This document shows, in pieces, positions 15,618-24,420 of a DNA stretch of 64,000 nt. Made by a program: the position numbers and the translations under genes. The notes below the pieces were generated by a model. That model was not told the origin of the DNA. It searched no databases and was given only the letters and a program-made list of their open reading frames with translations. This DNA is from Lachnospiraceae bacterium. Its GTDB lineage: Bacteria; Bacillota; Clostridia; Lachnospirales; Lachnospiraceae. Within the stretch, counting starts at the first letter, position 1. Each line of letters begins with the position of its first letter. The stretch spans positions 1-64,000 of the forward strand of contig JAILHF010000055.1 in the NCBI GenBank assembly GCA_024696005.1. The letters run 5' to 3'.

Positions 15618-17327
15618 ATGGGCATTTTGGCTATCGTTCTTCTGGCAATCTGCATATTCGCGTTTTTCATTCCGCGGATCGAAAAGAAGCAGGCTTCCTG
15701 TCTGTGGAAGCTGGTCTATGTGAGCCCGCTGTTGCTTGCTGTCGCGGGAAGTGCTTTCCTGGATACAAGTGTTTGGTGTGCCGGCATTTATGTGACGGCG
15801 GTCCTGATGCTTTTTCTGCTGTATGCGACAAATCCCGTTATCCGGAAGCTGATCCTCGGGGCAGCCGCGGCAGGTGCGGCGGTGTCGGTATTTCTTTTGC
15901 TGGTCCTGAACAAGGGGGCTGAAGCAAGCATCCTTGCGGATTTTGAAAAGGGCTATGCGACCATGCGGGAGCATTATGTGCTCACGGAGGAAAAGGGGAT
16001 CGACTGGGATGCGCTGTACGCCAAATACCGCCCGCTCTTTGAAAAAGCGGATGCGGAGGGGGATGAAGTTCAAAACTACAGGTACTGGCTGATGTTTACC
16101 CAGGAATTCTACGACGGGCATGTGGGGTACGAAACTGCCTCCGAGGATACAAAGCGCCGGGCGCAGTGTGAGATCTTCGGCCGGGATTACGGCCTGAGCC
16201 TGTGCCGCTTAAGCAGCGGGGAGTATGTGGCGGTCAATGTGGAAGGCTGCGAAAACTCCCTGAGCGTCATGGATTACGGCGAGGATTACAGCTACGCGGA
16301 AAGCTACCGGAGCAAAAGCGCGGAGGCGGACCGGCTGAGCCTTGTAAACGCGGGGCTTCACAACGGAAGCATCATCACGGCCTGGGACGGAAAGAGCATT
16401 GAAGAGCTCGAACAGGAAGTGGATGTTTATGCGGAGAGCATTCCGACAAGAGACAATGAGGAATTCTACCGGCCGATGCATGCGGCGGGAAAGGGCGGGG
16501 ATCGTGTGGAGATCCGTTTTCTCGATGATGACGGAACGGAAAAGAGTGTGGAGGCCCCTGCGCTGGGAGCGTACTATCCGAGGATGAGAAGCACGATCAA
16601 ACGCCTGGACAGCGGCGTGAACATCTCCAACCTGGATTTCCGGCCGGTGGACGCCGGGACCGTGATGCTTCGGATCTACCAGATGGCCTATGACAGCAAA
16701 AGCTACGAGGGCAGCGATTACACGGCGATGAGCGATGAGATCCGGGAGAAGCTGCTTGCGTACCGTGACAAGGGATATAAGCGCATCATCCTGGACCTGC
16801 GGCGCAACGGCGGCGGCAGCCCCTTCATGGTAGGCGGCGTGGTACAGCTCTTTGCTCCGAAGGGGGAGCATCTGATCAGCTACAGTGCCGTGATCAATGA
16901 AAAGACCGCGTGCTTCGAACGGGATGCGAACGGGAAATACACAAAGAACGGGAAGGTGAGCTATATGGGCGAAGATCTGTGGGCAGACGGGGACATCATC
17001 CTTCTGGTGAATTACGAGACCGTGAGTGCCGGAGATCTGATCTGCCACCTGATGGCTGATTATCCGAACGTGACCATCATGGGCTTTACGGGCAGCAATT
17101 CCTCCTGCCAGGCCGTGACAAACGTGAATATGAAGGAGGGAGCTCTCGCTTTCTCCGCGGTGCCCAATCTGGGAGAGGACGGGGAGCCCATCATCGACAG
17201 CCGCACCGACCACAAGCGCGGCGTTCCCATCGATCACGTCATTCCGTTTACAGAAGACGCCGTGCGTGCTATATTTGACAACAACGAAGATTATCTTTTG
17301 GATTACGCGGCATCTTACGGGAGATGA
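15618..17327 (+). CDS. Membrane-anchored S41 family peptidase (tail-specific protease-like)
   Basis: 569 aa. Four hydrophobic helices at the N-terminus (~1-100) are followed by a large extracytoplasmic domain. The S41 core is seen as the strand GYKRIILDLRRNGGG (~390-402) and the nucleophile region NYETVSAGDL (Ser ~470), then GFTGSNSS. I see no clear catalytic Lys in the usual G-x-G-K context, so the general base is uncertain. It sits directly after the ABC permeases (20 nt) with ribosome site GAAAGGAG. It may process a peptide linked to that exporter or be a general surface protease. It overlaps the upstream part of the next frame by a few bases. Confidence 0.85.
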   Translation: MGILAIVLLAICIFAFFIPRIEKKQASCLWKLVYVSPLLLAVAGSAFLDTSVWCAGIYVTAVLMLFLLYATNPVIRKLILGAAAAGAAVSVFLLLVLNKGAEASILADFEKGYATMREHYVLTEEKGIDWDALYAKYRPLFEKADAEGDEVQNYRYWLMFTQEFYDGHVGYETASEDTKRRAQCEIFGRDYGLSLCRLSSGEYVAVNVEGCENSLSVMDYGEDYSYAESYRSKSAEADRLSLVNAGLHNGSIITAWDGKSIEELEQEVDVYAESIPTRDNEEFYRPMHAAGKGGDRVEIRFLDDDGTEKSVEAPALGAYYPRMRSTIKRLDSGVNISNLDFRPVDAGTVMLRIYQMAYDSKSYEGSDYTAMSDEIREKLLAYRDKGYKRIILDLRRNGGGSPFMVGGVVQLFAPKGEHLISYSAVINEKTACFERDANGKYTKNGKVSYMGEDLWADGDIILLVNYETVSAGDLICHLMADYPNVTIMGFTGSNSSCQAVTNVNMKEGALAFSAVPNLGEDGEPIIDSRTDHKRGVPIDHVIPFTEDAVRAIFDNNEDYLLDYAASYGR

Positions 17328-17350
17328 TTTGTTTCCCGACGGAGAAGATC

Positions 17351-18661
17351 ATGAGACTGCATGAGAGAAAGAACAGCTGGGAGGCGCCTCCGATCGAGGA
17401 GGCGCTGCTCATGGCGATGGCGTCGCTGGAGCCGGAGTCGAAAAAGAAGGACGAGTTCTTTTATATCTTCCGGGTAAAGCCCTATATCGATGCGCTCTGC
17501 ATCCTCTTTGATGCGGAGCATGAGCCCGCGGCATGCAGGCGTTTTACCTTTCATGAGGATCATGCCTGGGACCGGGAGGATGAGGGCTTTTTTAAGGAGA
17601 CCTGCCTGATCGAAGCACGCTGCGCCTGGTCCGGCGGAGCGCTGGATTCCGTTTTCCTCTGGTACAACAAAACACATCCCGAGTGGCAGCTGAAGCGCTA
17701 CCGCCTGAAGGGGCTGCGCCTGCTTGATCATATCTATCACTGCATGAAAAAGGATACGCCGCAGGAGATCCTCTACAAAAGCGGACTGGATGAGCTGGCG
17801 GTGCACATCGATGATCTGGACGAACTCAATCTGCTGGCAGGCACTCCGTCGGAGCTGTATGACGATCTTTCGCTGAAAGTGCTGCGCAGCCTGAACTGCG
17901 TTGAAGGAGCCCGGCTTCTGCGGACGAAAGAGACAAGGCTTTTCCTGAAAGAGCTGAATATGAAATTTCCGCAGTCTTTTGCGGAAAAATGCAATGATGC
18001 ACAGTGCCGCTATCTGCGCTTTCTGATCGAGGGCGACCTGAGCGTCGGCGAAGCGGGGCGGCTTTTCGCATCCCGCAGGGATGAACTGTCCGGGATCAGG
18101 AACCGTACGTTCCTGGACCTTTTCATGGTGAAGGAGAAGGGTGACATCCTGAAGGCAAAGCTCCTGGAGAGCTTCGGGACGCGGGATCCCATCTACCTGG
18201 AATACATACGCGAAGCGCGGGATGCGGCGCACGATGAACGCCTGAAACAGCTGGATCTTTTGCTGAACGTCAAACGGGAGGAATACGACCGTGCCATCCG
18301 CCGGGCAAACCGGAAGCGCGATGAGAGCTGGCAGGAGAGAGGGTTTGAATACATTGTGCGCTATCCGCAGACGATCAATGATTTCTGCCGGGAAGCGCTC
18401 TACATGAGAAATTGCCTTCTGACCTATCTGGAAGCCATGATCAAAAACGACACGACGATCCTGTTCCTGCGGCGTGCGGATGATGTGAACCGGCCGTTCA
18501 TTACGATCGAGGTATACAAGGGGGAACTGATGCAGGCCTATCACCGATTCAATGCGGACTGCACGCCCGCTGAGGCGGATTGGATACGGGCCTATTGCCG
18601 CAGGCACGGGATCGGGGCGGATCGTTTCTGCTTTGATTCCCATCTGGACGAGCTGTTTTGA
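17351..18661 (+). CDS. PcfJ-like domain protein
   Basis: 436 aa from the ATG at 17351, chosen for GGAGAAG upstream; an ATG at 17324 overlaps the peptidase stop. The protein is soluble and mostly helical. The C-terminal ~120 residues carry the PcfJ-like pattern: a helix with MRNCLLTYLEAM, the TTILFLRR strand, PFITIEVYKGEL, then QAYHRFNADC. PcfJ domains occur in enterococcal conjugative plasmid operons and in many clostridial chromosomes; their molecular role is unknown. There is no conjugation machinery nearby, so plasmid origin is not supported. The N-terminal region was not recognised. Confidence 0.75.
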   Translation: MRLHERKNSWEAPPIEEALLMAMASLEPESKKKDEFFYIFRVKPYIDALCILFDAEHEPAACRRFTFHEDHAWDREDEGFFKETCLIEARCAWSGGALDSVFLWYNKTHPEWQLKRYRLKGLRLLDHIYHCMKKDTPQEILYKSGLDELAVHIDDLDELNLLAGTPSELYDDLSLKVLRSLNCVEGARLLRTKETRLFLKELNMKFPQSFAEKCNDAQCRYLRFLIEGDLSVGEAGRLFASRRDELSGIRNRTFLDLFMVKEKGDILKAKLLESFGTRDPIYLEYIREARDAAHDERLKQLDLLLNVKREEYDRAIRRANRKRDESWQERGFEYIVRYPQTINDFCREALYMRNCLLTYLEAMIKNDTTILFLRRADDVNRPFITIEVYKGELMQAYHRFNADCTPAEADWIRAYCRRHGIGADRFCFDSHLDELF

Positions 18662-18702
18662 CAGGCCGCAGCAGGCTTTTTGCGGGAATTCTTCGGAAAG
18701 GC

Positions 18703-18730
18703 TTGACAATGCGGCGTTTTCTGCTATAAT
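18703..18730 (+). promoter_or_regulatory. Consensus promoter for tRNA-Gly
   Basis: Perfect TTGACA (18703-18708), a 16-nt spacer and perfect TATAAT (18725-18730) with a TG extension, 40 nt before the tRNA. Confidence 0.85.
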
Positions 18731-18769
18731 TTCGTACTGTTGAGAGCAGAAAAGATCTGCGGATCATCT

Positions 18770-18840
18770 GCGGGTGTAGTTCAATGGTAGAATGACAGCC
18801 TTCCAAGCTGTATACGGGGGTCCGATTCCCCTCACCCGCT
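18770..18840 (+). tRNA. tRNA-Gly (anticodon TCC)
   Basis: A 71-nt cloverleaf without encoded CCA. The acceptor GCGGGTG pairs with CACCCGC and has discriminator T. The D-arm contains TTCAATGGTAGAA, and the anticodon stem ACAGC/GCTGT encloses the loop CTTCCAA with anticodon TCC reading GGA/GGG codons. The T-arm loop reads TCCGATT where TTC is usual at the T-psi-C position. The consensus promoter upstream and the strong terminator downstream show it is transcribed alone. Confidence 0.97.
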
Positions 18841-18846
18841 TTTACG

Positions 18847-18880
18847 AAATCCCTTGAGCCAGGCGGCTTGAGGGATTTTT
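18847..18880 (+). terminator. Terminator after tRNA-Gly
   Basis: 14-bp stem AAATCCCTTGAGCC/GGCTTGAGGGATTT with a 4-nt loop, ending in five T residues. Confidence 0.93.
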
Positions 18881-19047
18881 CATTACAAAAAGATCTTCCT
18901 CAGTTAAGAAACAGTTCAGAAACGGGACAGAAACAATTCAAGATCGGGCAAGATTCGTGTCAAGACTTCCGCAGCGCTTTGCGATACATTGGTATCAGCA
19001 AAAGGGATACGGAAGTTTCTTTCTGTAAAGGTGAGGAGGAAAAAGAA

Positions 19048-20418
19048 ATGGCAATAAAGAAAAAGGTGACAATGGCTGTTCTGGGCGTGGTCACTGCGGC
19101 GGCAGTGGCAGGCGGCGGGCTCAAGATGTACTCAAACGCGGCGATGAGCGTAACATCCTATGTGGCAGACCGCGGAGCGATGGTCAGCAGCCTGGAGATC
19201 AAGGGCAACGTAGAGAGTGAAAACAGCCGCTCCTTCTATGCGGACATTGACGGAAAGGTCGCGACGGTATACGTTAAGGAAGGAGACAGGGTCCGGAAGG
19301 GCGATCTGCTGATCTCCTATGATAATGAAAAGATCGATGAGCTGATCGGGCTCGCAAACATGTCGGCCGAGGTGGAGCGGGAAAGCTACGACAGCGCGCT
19401 GCAGGCGGATTCGAGAGTGGCCGGCCTTCAGGCGGAGGCAAAGAGAAATCTCAAGGTCCTTGATACGCAGATCAATGATTACCAGGCAGCCATCACGCAG
19501 CTTGAGAGTGATGTGGCCTATAAGAGGGCGCAGATCGCGGATCACGGTGCGGCGCTTCAGATCTCTCTGATCGAATATTCCGACAAGCCGGATTCGGAAG
19601 AATACGAGGAGCTCCAGAAGCAGATCGCGAGCAACACCGCCGAGCTGACGTCCAACTACGATGTGATCGAGATGCAGAGACAGATCACCGAACTGAGCGC
19701 ACATCTGGCAGCCTGCAAGGAATACAAGGCGGAAATGACCAGCCAGAAAGCATCGACGGTGACGGCTTCCATGACGGAGGCGGATAAGGAAAAGCTGGAA
19801 TCCCAGAAGGCGTTGAGCGAATTTGAAACGCAGCGGAAGATCTCCGAGCTTGAAGCAGCAAAGGAAGGGATCCGGGCGGATTTTGACGGTGTGGTAAGCG
19901 GCGTGAACGTTACGGACGGTTCGTTTGTGGCACAGGGCAGCCCGCTGCTTACGATCGATTCCACCGAATCCGTAATGGTGAGACTTAACGTCAACAAATA
20001 TGATATCGTAGGTCTGCATCCCGAGCAGAGAGCAAATGTCGTGATCAAGGGAAAGGATTACAGCGGCAGGGTGGAACGCATCTCCGGCAGGACCTCGGCA
20101 GATGACATCGGCGTGGACGTCGAGATCAGGCTGGACCAGCCCGATGACGATATCATCCTGGGACTGGAAGCCAAGGCGACGATCGAAACCGCTTCCGTAG
20201 AGGATACGGTGCGCGTTCCCATCGAAGCGGTATGCAGCGACGAAAAAGGGGATTATGTATTCGTGGCCGGCGATAAGAAAGCCCTGAAGAAATATATCGA
20301 GACCGGCATGCAGAATGATGCTATGATAGAAGTGCTGAGCGGTCTTGATGCCGGCGAGTGTGTGATCTGGAACAACAGCCTGGAGCTGAGCGAAGGCGCG
20401 AGCATCAAGCTTGACTGA
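19048..20418 (+). CDS. Membrane fusion / periplasmic-adaptor-like protein (HlyD/MacA type)
   Basis: 456 aa from the ATG at 19048 behind GAGGAGGAAAAAG; the open frame extends upstream through the terminator and is not used. One N-terminal membrane anchor (~8-28) is followed by a split biotinyl-lipoyl-like domain (strand DGKVATVYVKEGDRVRKGD). A long coiled coil of Glu/Lys/Gln-rich heptads (~110-270) comes next, then the second half of the lipoyl domain and beta-barrel regions. This is the order of MacA-type adaptors, which in Gram-positives work with MacB-like ABC transporters. It is the first gene of a five-gene operon with an ATPase, an FtsX-type permease and a two-component pair. Confidence 0.92.
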   Translation: MAIKKKVTMAVLGVVTAAAVAGGGLKMYSNAAMSVTSYVADRGAMVSSLEIKGNVESENSRSFYADIDGKVATVYVKEGDRVRKGDLLISYDNEKIDELIGLANMSAEVERESYDSALQADSRVAGLQAEAKRNLKVLDTQINDYQAAITQLESDVAYKRAQIADHGAALQISLIEYSDKPDSEEYEELQKQIASNTAELTSNYDVIEMQRQITELSAHLAACKEYKAEMTSQKASTVTASMTEADKEKLESQKALSEFETQRKISELEAAKEGIRADFDGVVSGVNVTDGSFVAQGSPLLTIDSTESVMVRLNVNKYDIVGLHPEQRANVVIKGKDYSGRVERISGRTSADDIGVDVEIRLDQPDDDIILGLEAKATIETASVEDTVRVPIEAVCSDEKGDYVFVAGDKKALKKYIETGMQNDAMIEVLSGLDAGECVIWNNSLELSEGASIKLD

Positions 20419-20437
20419 AGAAGATAAGGAGCCCTTG

Positions 20438-20472
20438 CTGCCGCAGCTTTCGCAAATGACAGGCTGCGGCAG
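20438..20472 (+). other. Intercistronic hairpin between adaptor and ATPase genes
   Basis: Perfect 10-bp inverted repeat CTGCCGCAGC/GCTGCGGCAG (20438-20447 and 20463-20472) without a T run. It could set the 3' end or stability of the adaptor message rather than terminate transcription. Confidence 0.6.
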
Positions 20473-20500
20473 AAGGAGCAGATGAGGGAGACAGAGGATC

Positions 20501-21319
20501 ATGGACAAGAAAACAGTGATACAGGTAAAGGACCTTTCCAAAACCTTCTCGAACGGAAGCGTGCAGCAGCATGTGCTGCGGAACCTGAACCTGTCGATCT
20601 ATAAGGGCGATTTCACCGTCATCATGGGAAACTCCGGTTCCGGAAAATCAACACTTCTGTATTCGGTATCCGGCATGGACAGGCCCAGCCTCGGAACGGT
20701 AACGTATTATACCTCTGACGGCGACAAAACGGTCGAGACCGAGATATCCAAATACAGTAATGACAGGCTGGCGCTCTTCAGGCGCAACCACGTGGGCTTT
20801 GTGTTCCAGCAGAACTATCTGAACGACAGCATGAGCGCCCTGGATAACATCATGGTCTGCGGCCTTTTAAAGCACAGCAGCCGGAAGGAGCTGGCGGAAA
20901 AAGCAAAGAAACTGCTGAAACGGGTGGAGATCGAAGAGGGGGACTGGGAGAAATTCCCTACCCAGATGAGCGGCGGACAGCAGCAGAGGGTGGCAGTGGT
21001 GCGCGGCGTCATCAACAGCCCGGAAGTGCTCTTTGCGGATGAGCCGACAGGCGCCCTCAATTCGCAGAACACGGAGAACGTGCTCAACATCTTATCCGGT
21101 CTGAATGATGAGGGACAGAGCATCGTGATGGTCACGCATACCATTAAGGCTGCGGAACGCGGCAGCAGGATCATCTATCTTGCGGACGGCATCATCTCGG
21201 ACGAGATCGATCTGGGAGAATATGTCGGGGATTATAAAGATGAGAGCAATCCGCATATGGAGAAGGCGAAGGAGAGACATGAAAAGCTGAAGAACTTCCT
21301 TCAGGATATGGGGTGGTAA
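20501..21319 (+). CDS. ABC transporter ATP-binding protein, MacB/LolD type
   Basis: 272 aa with ribosome site GAGGGAGACAGAGG. Walker A GNSGSGKST (~47), signature MSGGQQQRVAVVRG (~157) and Walker B with DEPTGALNSQN are diagnostic of the LolCDE/MacAB/BceA class. A C-terminal tail of about 35 charged residues follows the core. The permease starts 2 nt after the stop. With the adaptor and FtsX-type permease it should drive a mechanotransmission-type exporter or a target-protection system for cell-wall antibiotics. Confidence 0.95.
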   Translation: MDKKTVIQVKDLSKTFSNGSVQQHVLRNLNLSIYKGDFTVIMGNSGSGKSTLLYSVSGMDRPSLGTVTYYTSDGDKTVETEISKYSNDRLALFRRNHVGFVFQQNYLNDSMSALDNIMVCGLLKHSSRKELAEKAKKLLKRVEIEEGDWEKFPTQMSGGQQQRVAVVRGVINSPEVLFADEPTGALNSQNTENVLNILSGLNDEGQSIVMVTHTIKAAERGSRIIYLADGIISDEIDLGEYVGDYKDESNPHMEKAKERHEKLKNFLQDMGW

Positions 21320-21321
21320 GA

Positions 21322-23706
21322 ATGTACAGATATCTATTCATCGCCGCGAATAACATAAAAAAGCAGAAGAAGGACATGATCACCTTCCTTCTGATGACGC
21401 TGATCGCATCTTTTCTGCTATTCGTCAGTTTAAGTTTTCTCCTGGGGACGAACAGTGTTATGGATACCGTGTATGAGCAGATAAACGGCGCGGATCTGGT
21501 GATGCTCATGGCAGAGGACAAAACGGGCGAGGCCAAGCTGGAAGAGATCCTTCAGGGAAACGAATATATCAAAGGGTATGAAAAAAACGAGCTCCTGCCT
21601 CTGACTGCTTCGAAATTCCGGCATAAGGGCGATAAGGCCTGGACGGATTATGCCATGTATTTTGAATCCTATGAACAGGAGAGGAGCATACAGAAGATCA
21701 GCATTGATACGGGGAAGCTGAAGGGAAATGAAGTAGTCGTTCCGGCAAGGATGTCGCTGGAATTTGACAAGGGCGAGATCCTGGAGATCAAGATCGGCGA
21801 TAATGTCTATGAGCTTAAGGTCGCCGGCTTTGCCGAGGATACCTTCTTCTGTTCACCGATGAATCTGGGCGCCTATCTGATCTATGTATCGGATAAGATG
21901 TTTCAGCAGATCTCCTTTGATAACAGGGTGACGGATTACGCGATCCAGCGGTATAACATCAAATATTCCGATGTGGTTTATAAAGATCATCTTGAAGACA
22001 GCGGGATCGATGAGGAACTCTATAATGATTATATGGACTGGTATGCCGGGTATTCGGCGACGCATCCGGCCTTTCGCGGCACACTGAGCAATGCCCTGCC
22101 CTATAACATGCTCAAGGTCAGCGCCATGATCCTGCCCATGGTATTCATAGCCGTGATCCTTCTGTTCGCGATCGTCATATTTGCCGTGGCGCTGGTGCTC
22201 ACCCATTTCAGCATCAGGAACTTTATCATGACAAACATGAGAAATACAGCCATCATGGAAGCGTCCGGGTATACGGTAAAGGAGATGGTGATCATACTCC
22301 TCATGCAGCTGCTCGCGGTGGTATTTGCAGGCGGTCTGCTGGGAACGCTGCCGGGCATGCTTATGCTTGACAAGCTTGGTTTCGCGCTCCTGGCAACGCT
22401 GGGACTTAGCTGGAACCAGCCGGCAGATATCACGGTCTCGATAGCGGTCCTGATATTTATGTGCCTGACTGTTGTGCTGATGACACTGATCATCGGCAGG
22501 GATTATCATAAGACCACCGTGCTGGATGCGCTTCGCGGCGGCATCAACACGCATAATTTCAAGAAAAATCTTTTCTCCTTTGAAAAGACGGCGCTTCCGG
22601 TTCCCTTTGTCATAGCGCTGAAGGAAACCTTCGGGAAATTCCGTTCCCAGCTGGGTATCGTATTCATAGCCTTTGTGCTGACGCTGGCAACGATGATCGG
22701 CTTTGGCATGCGCGACAGTTTTACGGATGAGCTGTATCTCATGGGAATGGCAGGCTACGCGGCTGCCGATGCGGATGTATACGCAGACGAAGCCACGGAG
22801 CAGTATATCAGGAGCATGAGCATGGTAGAGTACATGTGCGGAGAAAGCTATGAGAGTATTTCCTATACTTCCGGGAAAGCCCGCAAGGAGCAGGTCATAA
22901 GCTGCAAGGGGATCACCACGGATACACCCTCGGGACTTCAGATCGTGGAAGGAAGGATGCCCCTTCACGATAATGAGATACTGTTTGCAACAAACGCGGC
23001 GGAACGGATGAAGGTATCGGTTGGGGATGCGGTAACGGCAAAGCTTGGCCAGAATGAAGAAAACTATATCGTGTCGGGTATCGTCCAGACCCTGAATAAC
23101 ATGGGGATGATGAGTTTTCTTTCCTTCGAAGGGCTGGAGAAGCTGACAGGGCGTCCGGATGGCCACAGCTGGCTGGTCAAACTGAAGGACGGATATACGC
23201 TGGAGGATTTTAAGGAGGCTTTCGGCGAGGTCTATCCCGATATTGAGGTATACGATTTCATGGCAGAAGTCTACGCATCCATCGGCACGGTGATGGTGGG
23301 TGTAAAGGTCGTTGCGGTTCTGATATCATTTCTGACCGTTATCATCGTGGCCTTCGTGGAATCCCTGGTGGTGAGAACGCAGATCACCAGAAGCTGGCGT
23401 GATCTGGGCGTGAGCAAGGCCCTGGGTTATACTTCCGGACAGCTGATCATGCAGGTCATGCTTTCCAACATGCCGGCGCTTCTGACCGGAACGGCTCTGG
23501 GACTTCTGAGCGCAGGATTTTTCAGCAGAAAGACAGTCGGTCTTCTGCTGTCCATATGCGGCTTTAAGAAAATGGACTTTACAATCATGCCGGGATCTTA
23601 TATAGTAGCAACGATCATGATGATCGGAGTAGCCATGGGGACAGCGGCTCTTGCGGGAAGAAGGATAAGGAAGCTCGAGCCCGTAAAGATGATAACGGAA
23701 GAGTAA
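21322..23706 (+). CDS. FtsX-type ABC permease (large, two-half)
   Basis: 794 aa from the ATG at 21322; a GTG at 21313 in frame overlaps the ATPase gene. One N-terminal helix precedes a large extracellular domain (~45-270). Helices follow around 280-400, then a second half with one helix, an extracellular domain (~460-660) and the last helices (~670-790). This 'TM1-domain-TM2-4' twice-repeated plan is that of FtsX/MacB or YknZ-like permeases fused in tandem. It ends a few bases before the response regulator gene. The ligand is unknown, but the companion two-component system suggests induction by the compound handled. Confidence 0.92.
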   Translation: MYRYLFIAANNIKKQKKDMITFLLMTLIASFLLFVSLSFLLGTNSVMDTVYEQINGADLVMLMAEDKTGEAKLEEILQGNEYIKGYEKNELLPLTASKFRHKGDKAWTDYAMYFESYEQERSIQKISIDTGKLKGNEVVVPARMSLEFDKGEILEIKIGDNVYELKVAGFAEDTFFCSPMNLGAYLIYVSDKMFQQISFDNRVTDYAIQRYNIKYSDVVYKDHLEDSGIDEELYNDYMDWYAGYSATHPAFRGTLSNALPYNMLKVSAMILPMVFIAVILLFAIVIFAVALVLTHFSIRNFIMTNMRNTAIMEASGYTVKEMVIILLMQLLAVVFAGGLLGTLPGMLMLDKLGFALLATLGLSWNQPADITVSIAVLIFMCLTVVLMTLIIGRDYHKTTVLDALRGGINTHNFKKNLFSFEKTALPVPFVIALKETFGKFRSQLGIVFIAFVLTLATMIGFGMRDSFTDELYLMGMAGYAAADADVYADEATEQYIRSMSMVEYMCGESYESISYTSGKARKEQVISCKGITTDTPSGLQIVEGRMPLHDNEILFATNAAERMKVSVGDAVTAKLGQNEENYIVSGIVQTLNNMGMMSFLSFEGLEKLTGRPDGHSWLVKLKDGYTLEDFKEAFGEVYPDIEVYDFMAEVYASIGTVMVGVKVVAVLISFLTVIIVAFVESLVVRTQITRSWRDLGVSKALGYTSGQLIMQVMLSNMPALLTGTALGLLSAGFFSRKTVGLLLSICGFKKMDFTIMPGSYIVATIMMIGVAMGTAALAGRRIRKLEPVKMITEE

Positions 23707-23712
23707 GGGGAT

Positions 23713-24420
23713 ATGCATTATAACTGCCTGATAGTGGATGATGAGACCGATCTGGCACGCATGACGGCCGAGTATTTCAGGGCCTTCGGCGTAAGCTGCG
23801 AATACGTGGACGGCGGGGAAAGCTGTTTTGCATTCTTTCGGGAGAACACCGCGGATCTGATCCTTCTGGATATCAATCTGGGAGACGGCTCGGGCTTTGA
23901 TGTCTGCAAAAAGCTCCGAGAGGGGATGCAGCTTCCCATACTGTTCATAAGCGCCAGACAGAGCGATGACGATGTGCTGATCGCACTCACCATCGGCGGG
24001 GATGATTATGTAAAAAAGCCCTACAGCCTTTCCGTGCTGCTGGCGAAGGTAAAGGTCCTGTTAAAGAGGATGGAACAGATGAAACAGCCCTCGGGACCGG
24101 ATGCTTTGCCTTCGGCCGATCCGGAAGGGGATGCTTCGGAGGAACTGAAGCTGGAGCCTGCGACGATGTCGGTTGTGGCAGCAGGCAGGCGCATCGGATT
24201 AAAAGCCAAGGAATATGCGCTGCTTGACTGCCTTTACAGGCACAAAAATGCCATCGTAAAGAAGGAAGAGCTCTTCGATGAGGTCTGGGGCGATGCCTTC
24301 TTCAGTGATTCAACCCTGAATGTGCACATCAGAAGGTTAAGGGAAAAGATCGAAGAGGATCCCAAGAATCCGAAGTATATCAGGACGGTCTGGGGAACGG
24401 GGTATTATCTTAAGCTATGA
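23713..24420 (+). CDS. OmpR-type response regulator of the adaptor/ABC operon
   Basis: 235 aa. The receiver domain has VDDETDL at the start, the phospho-acceptor Asp in LILLDINLGDG (~53), the Thr/Ser-region LFISARQSDDD, and the Lys in DYVKKPYS. The winged-helix domain (~135-235) ends VWGTGYYL. Ribosome site AGTAAGGGGAT. The stop overlaps the kinase start by 4 nt (ATGA), so the two are coupled. It probably autoregulates the operon that begins at 19048. Confidence 0.95.
   Translation: MHYNCLIVDDETDLARMTAEYFRAFGVSCEYVDGGESCFAFFRENTADLILLDINLGDGSGFDVCKKLREGMQLPILFISARQSDDDVLIALTIGGDDYVKKPYSLSVLLAKVKVLLKRMEQMKQPSGPDALPSADPEGDASEELKLEPATMSVVAAGRRIGLKAKEYALLDCLYRHKNAIVKKEELFDEVWGDAFFSDSTLNVHIRRLREKIEEDPKNPKYIRTVWGTGYYLKL

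Noticed and set aside
17324..17350. Alternative ATG at 17324 for the PcfJ-like gene
   Set aside because: It has no ribosome site, whereas 17351 has GGAGAAG at proper spacing.
18868..19047. N-terminal extension of the adaptor gene back through the tRNA terminator
   Set aside because: The strong GAGGAGG site and membrane anchor start at 19048; the upstream part overlaps the terminator.
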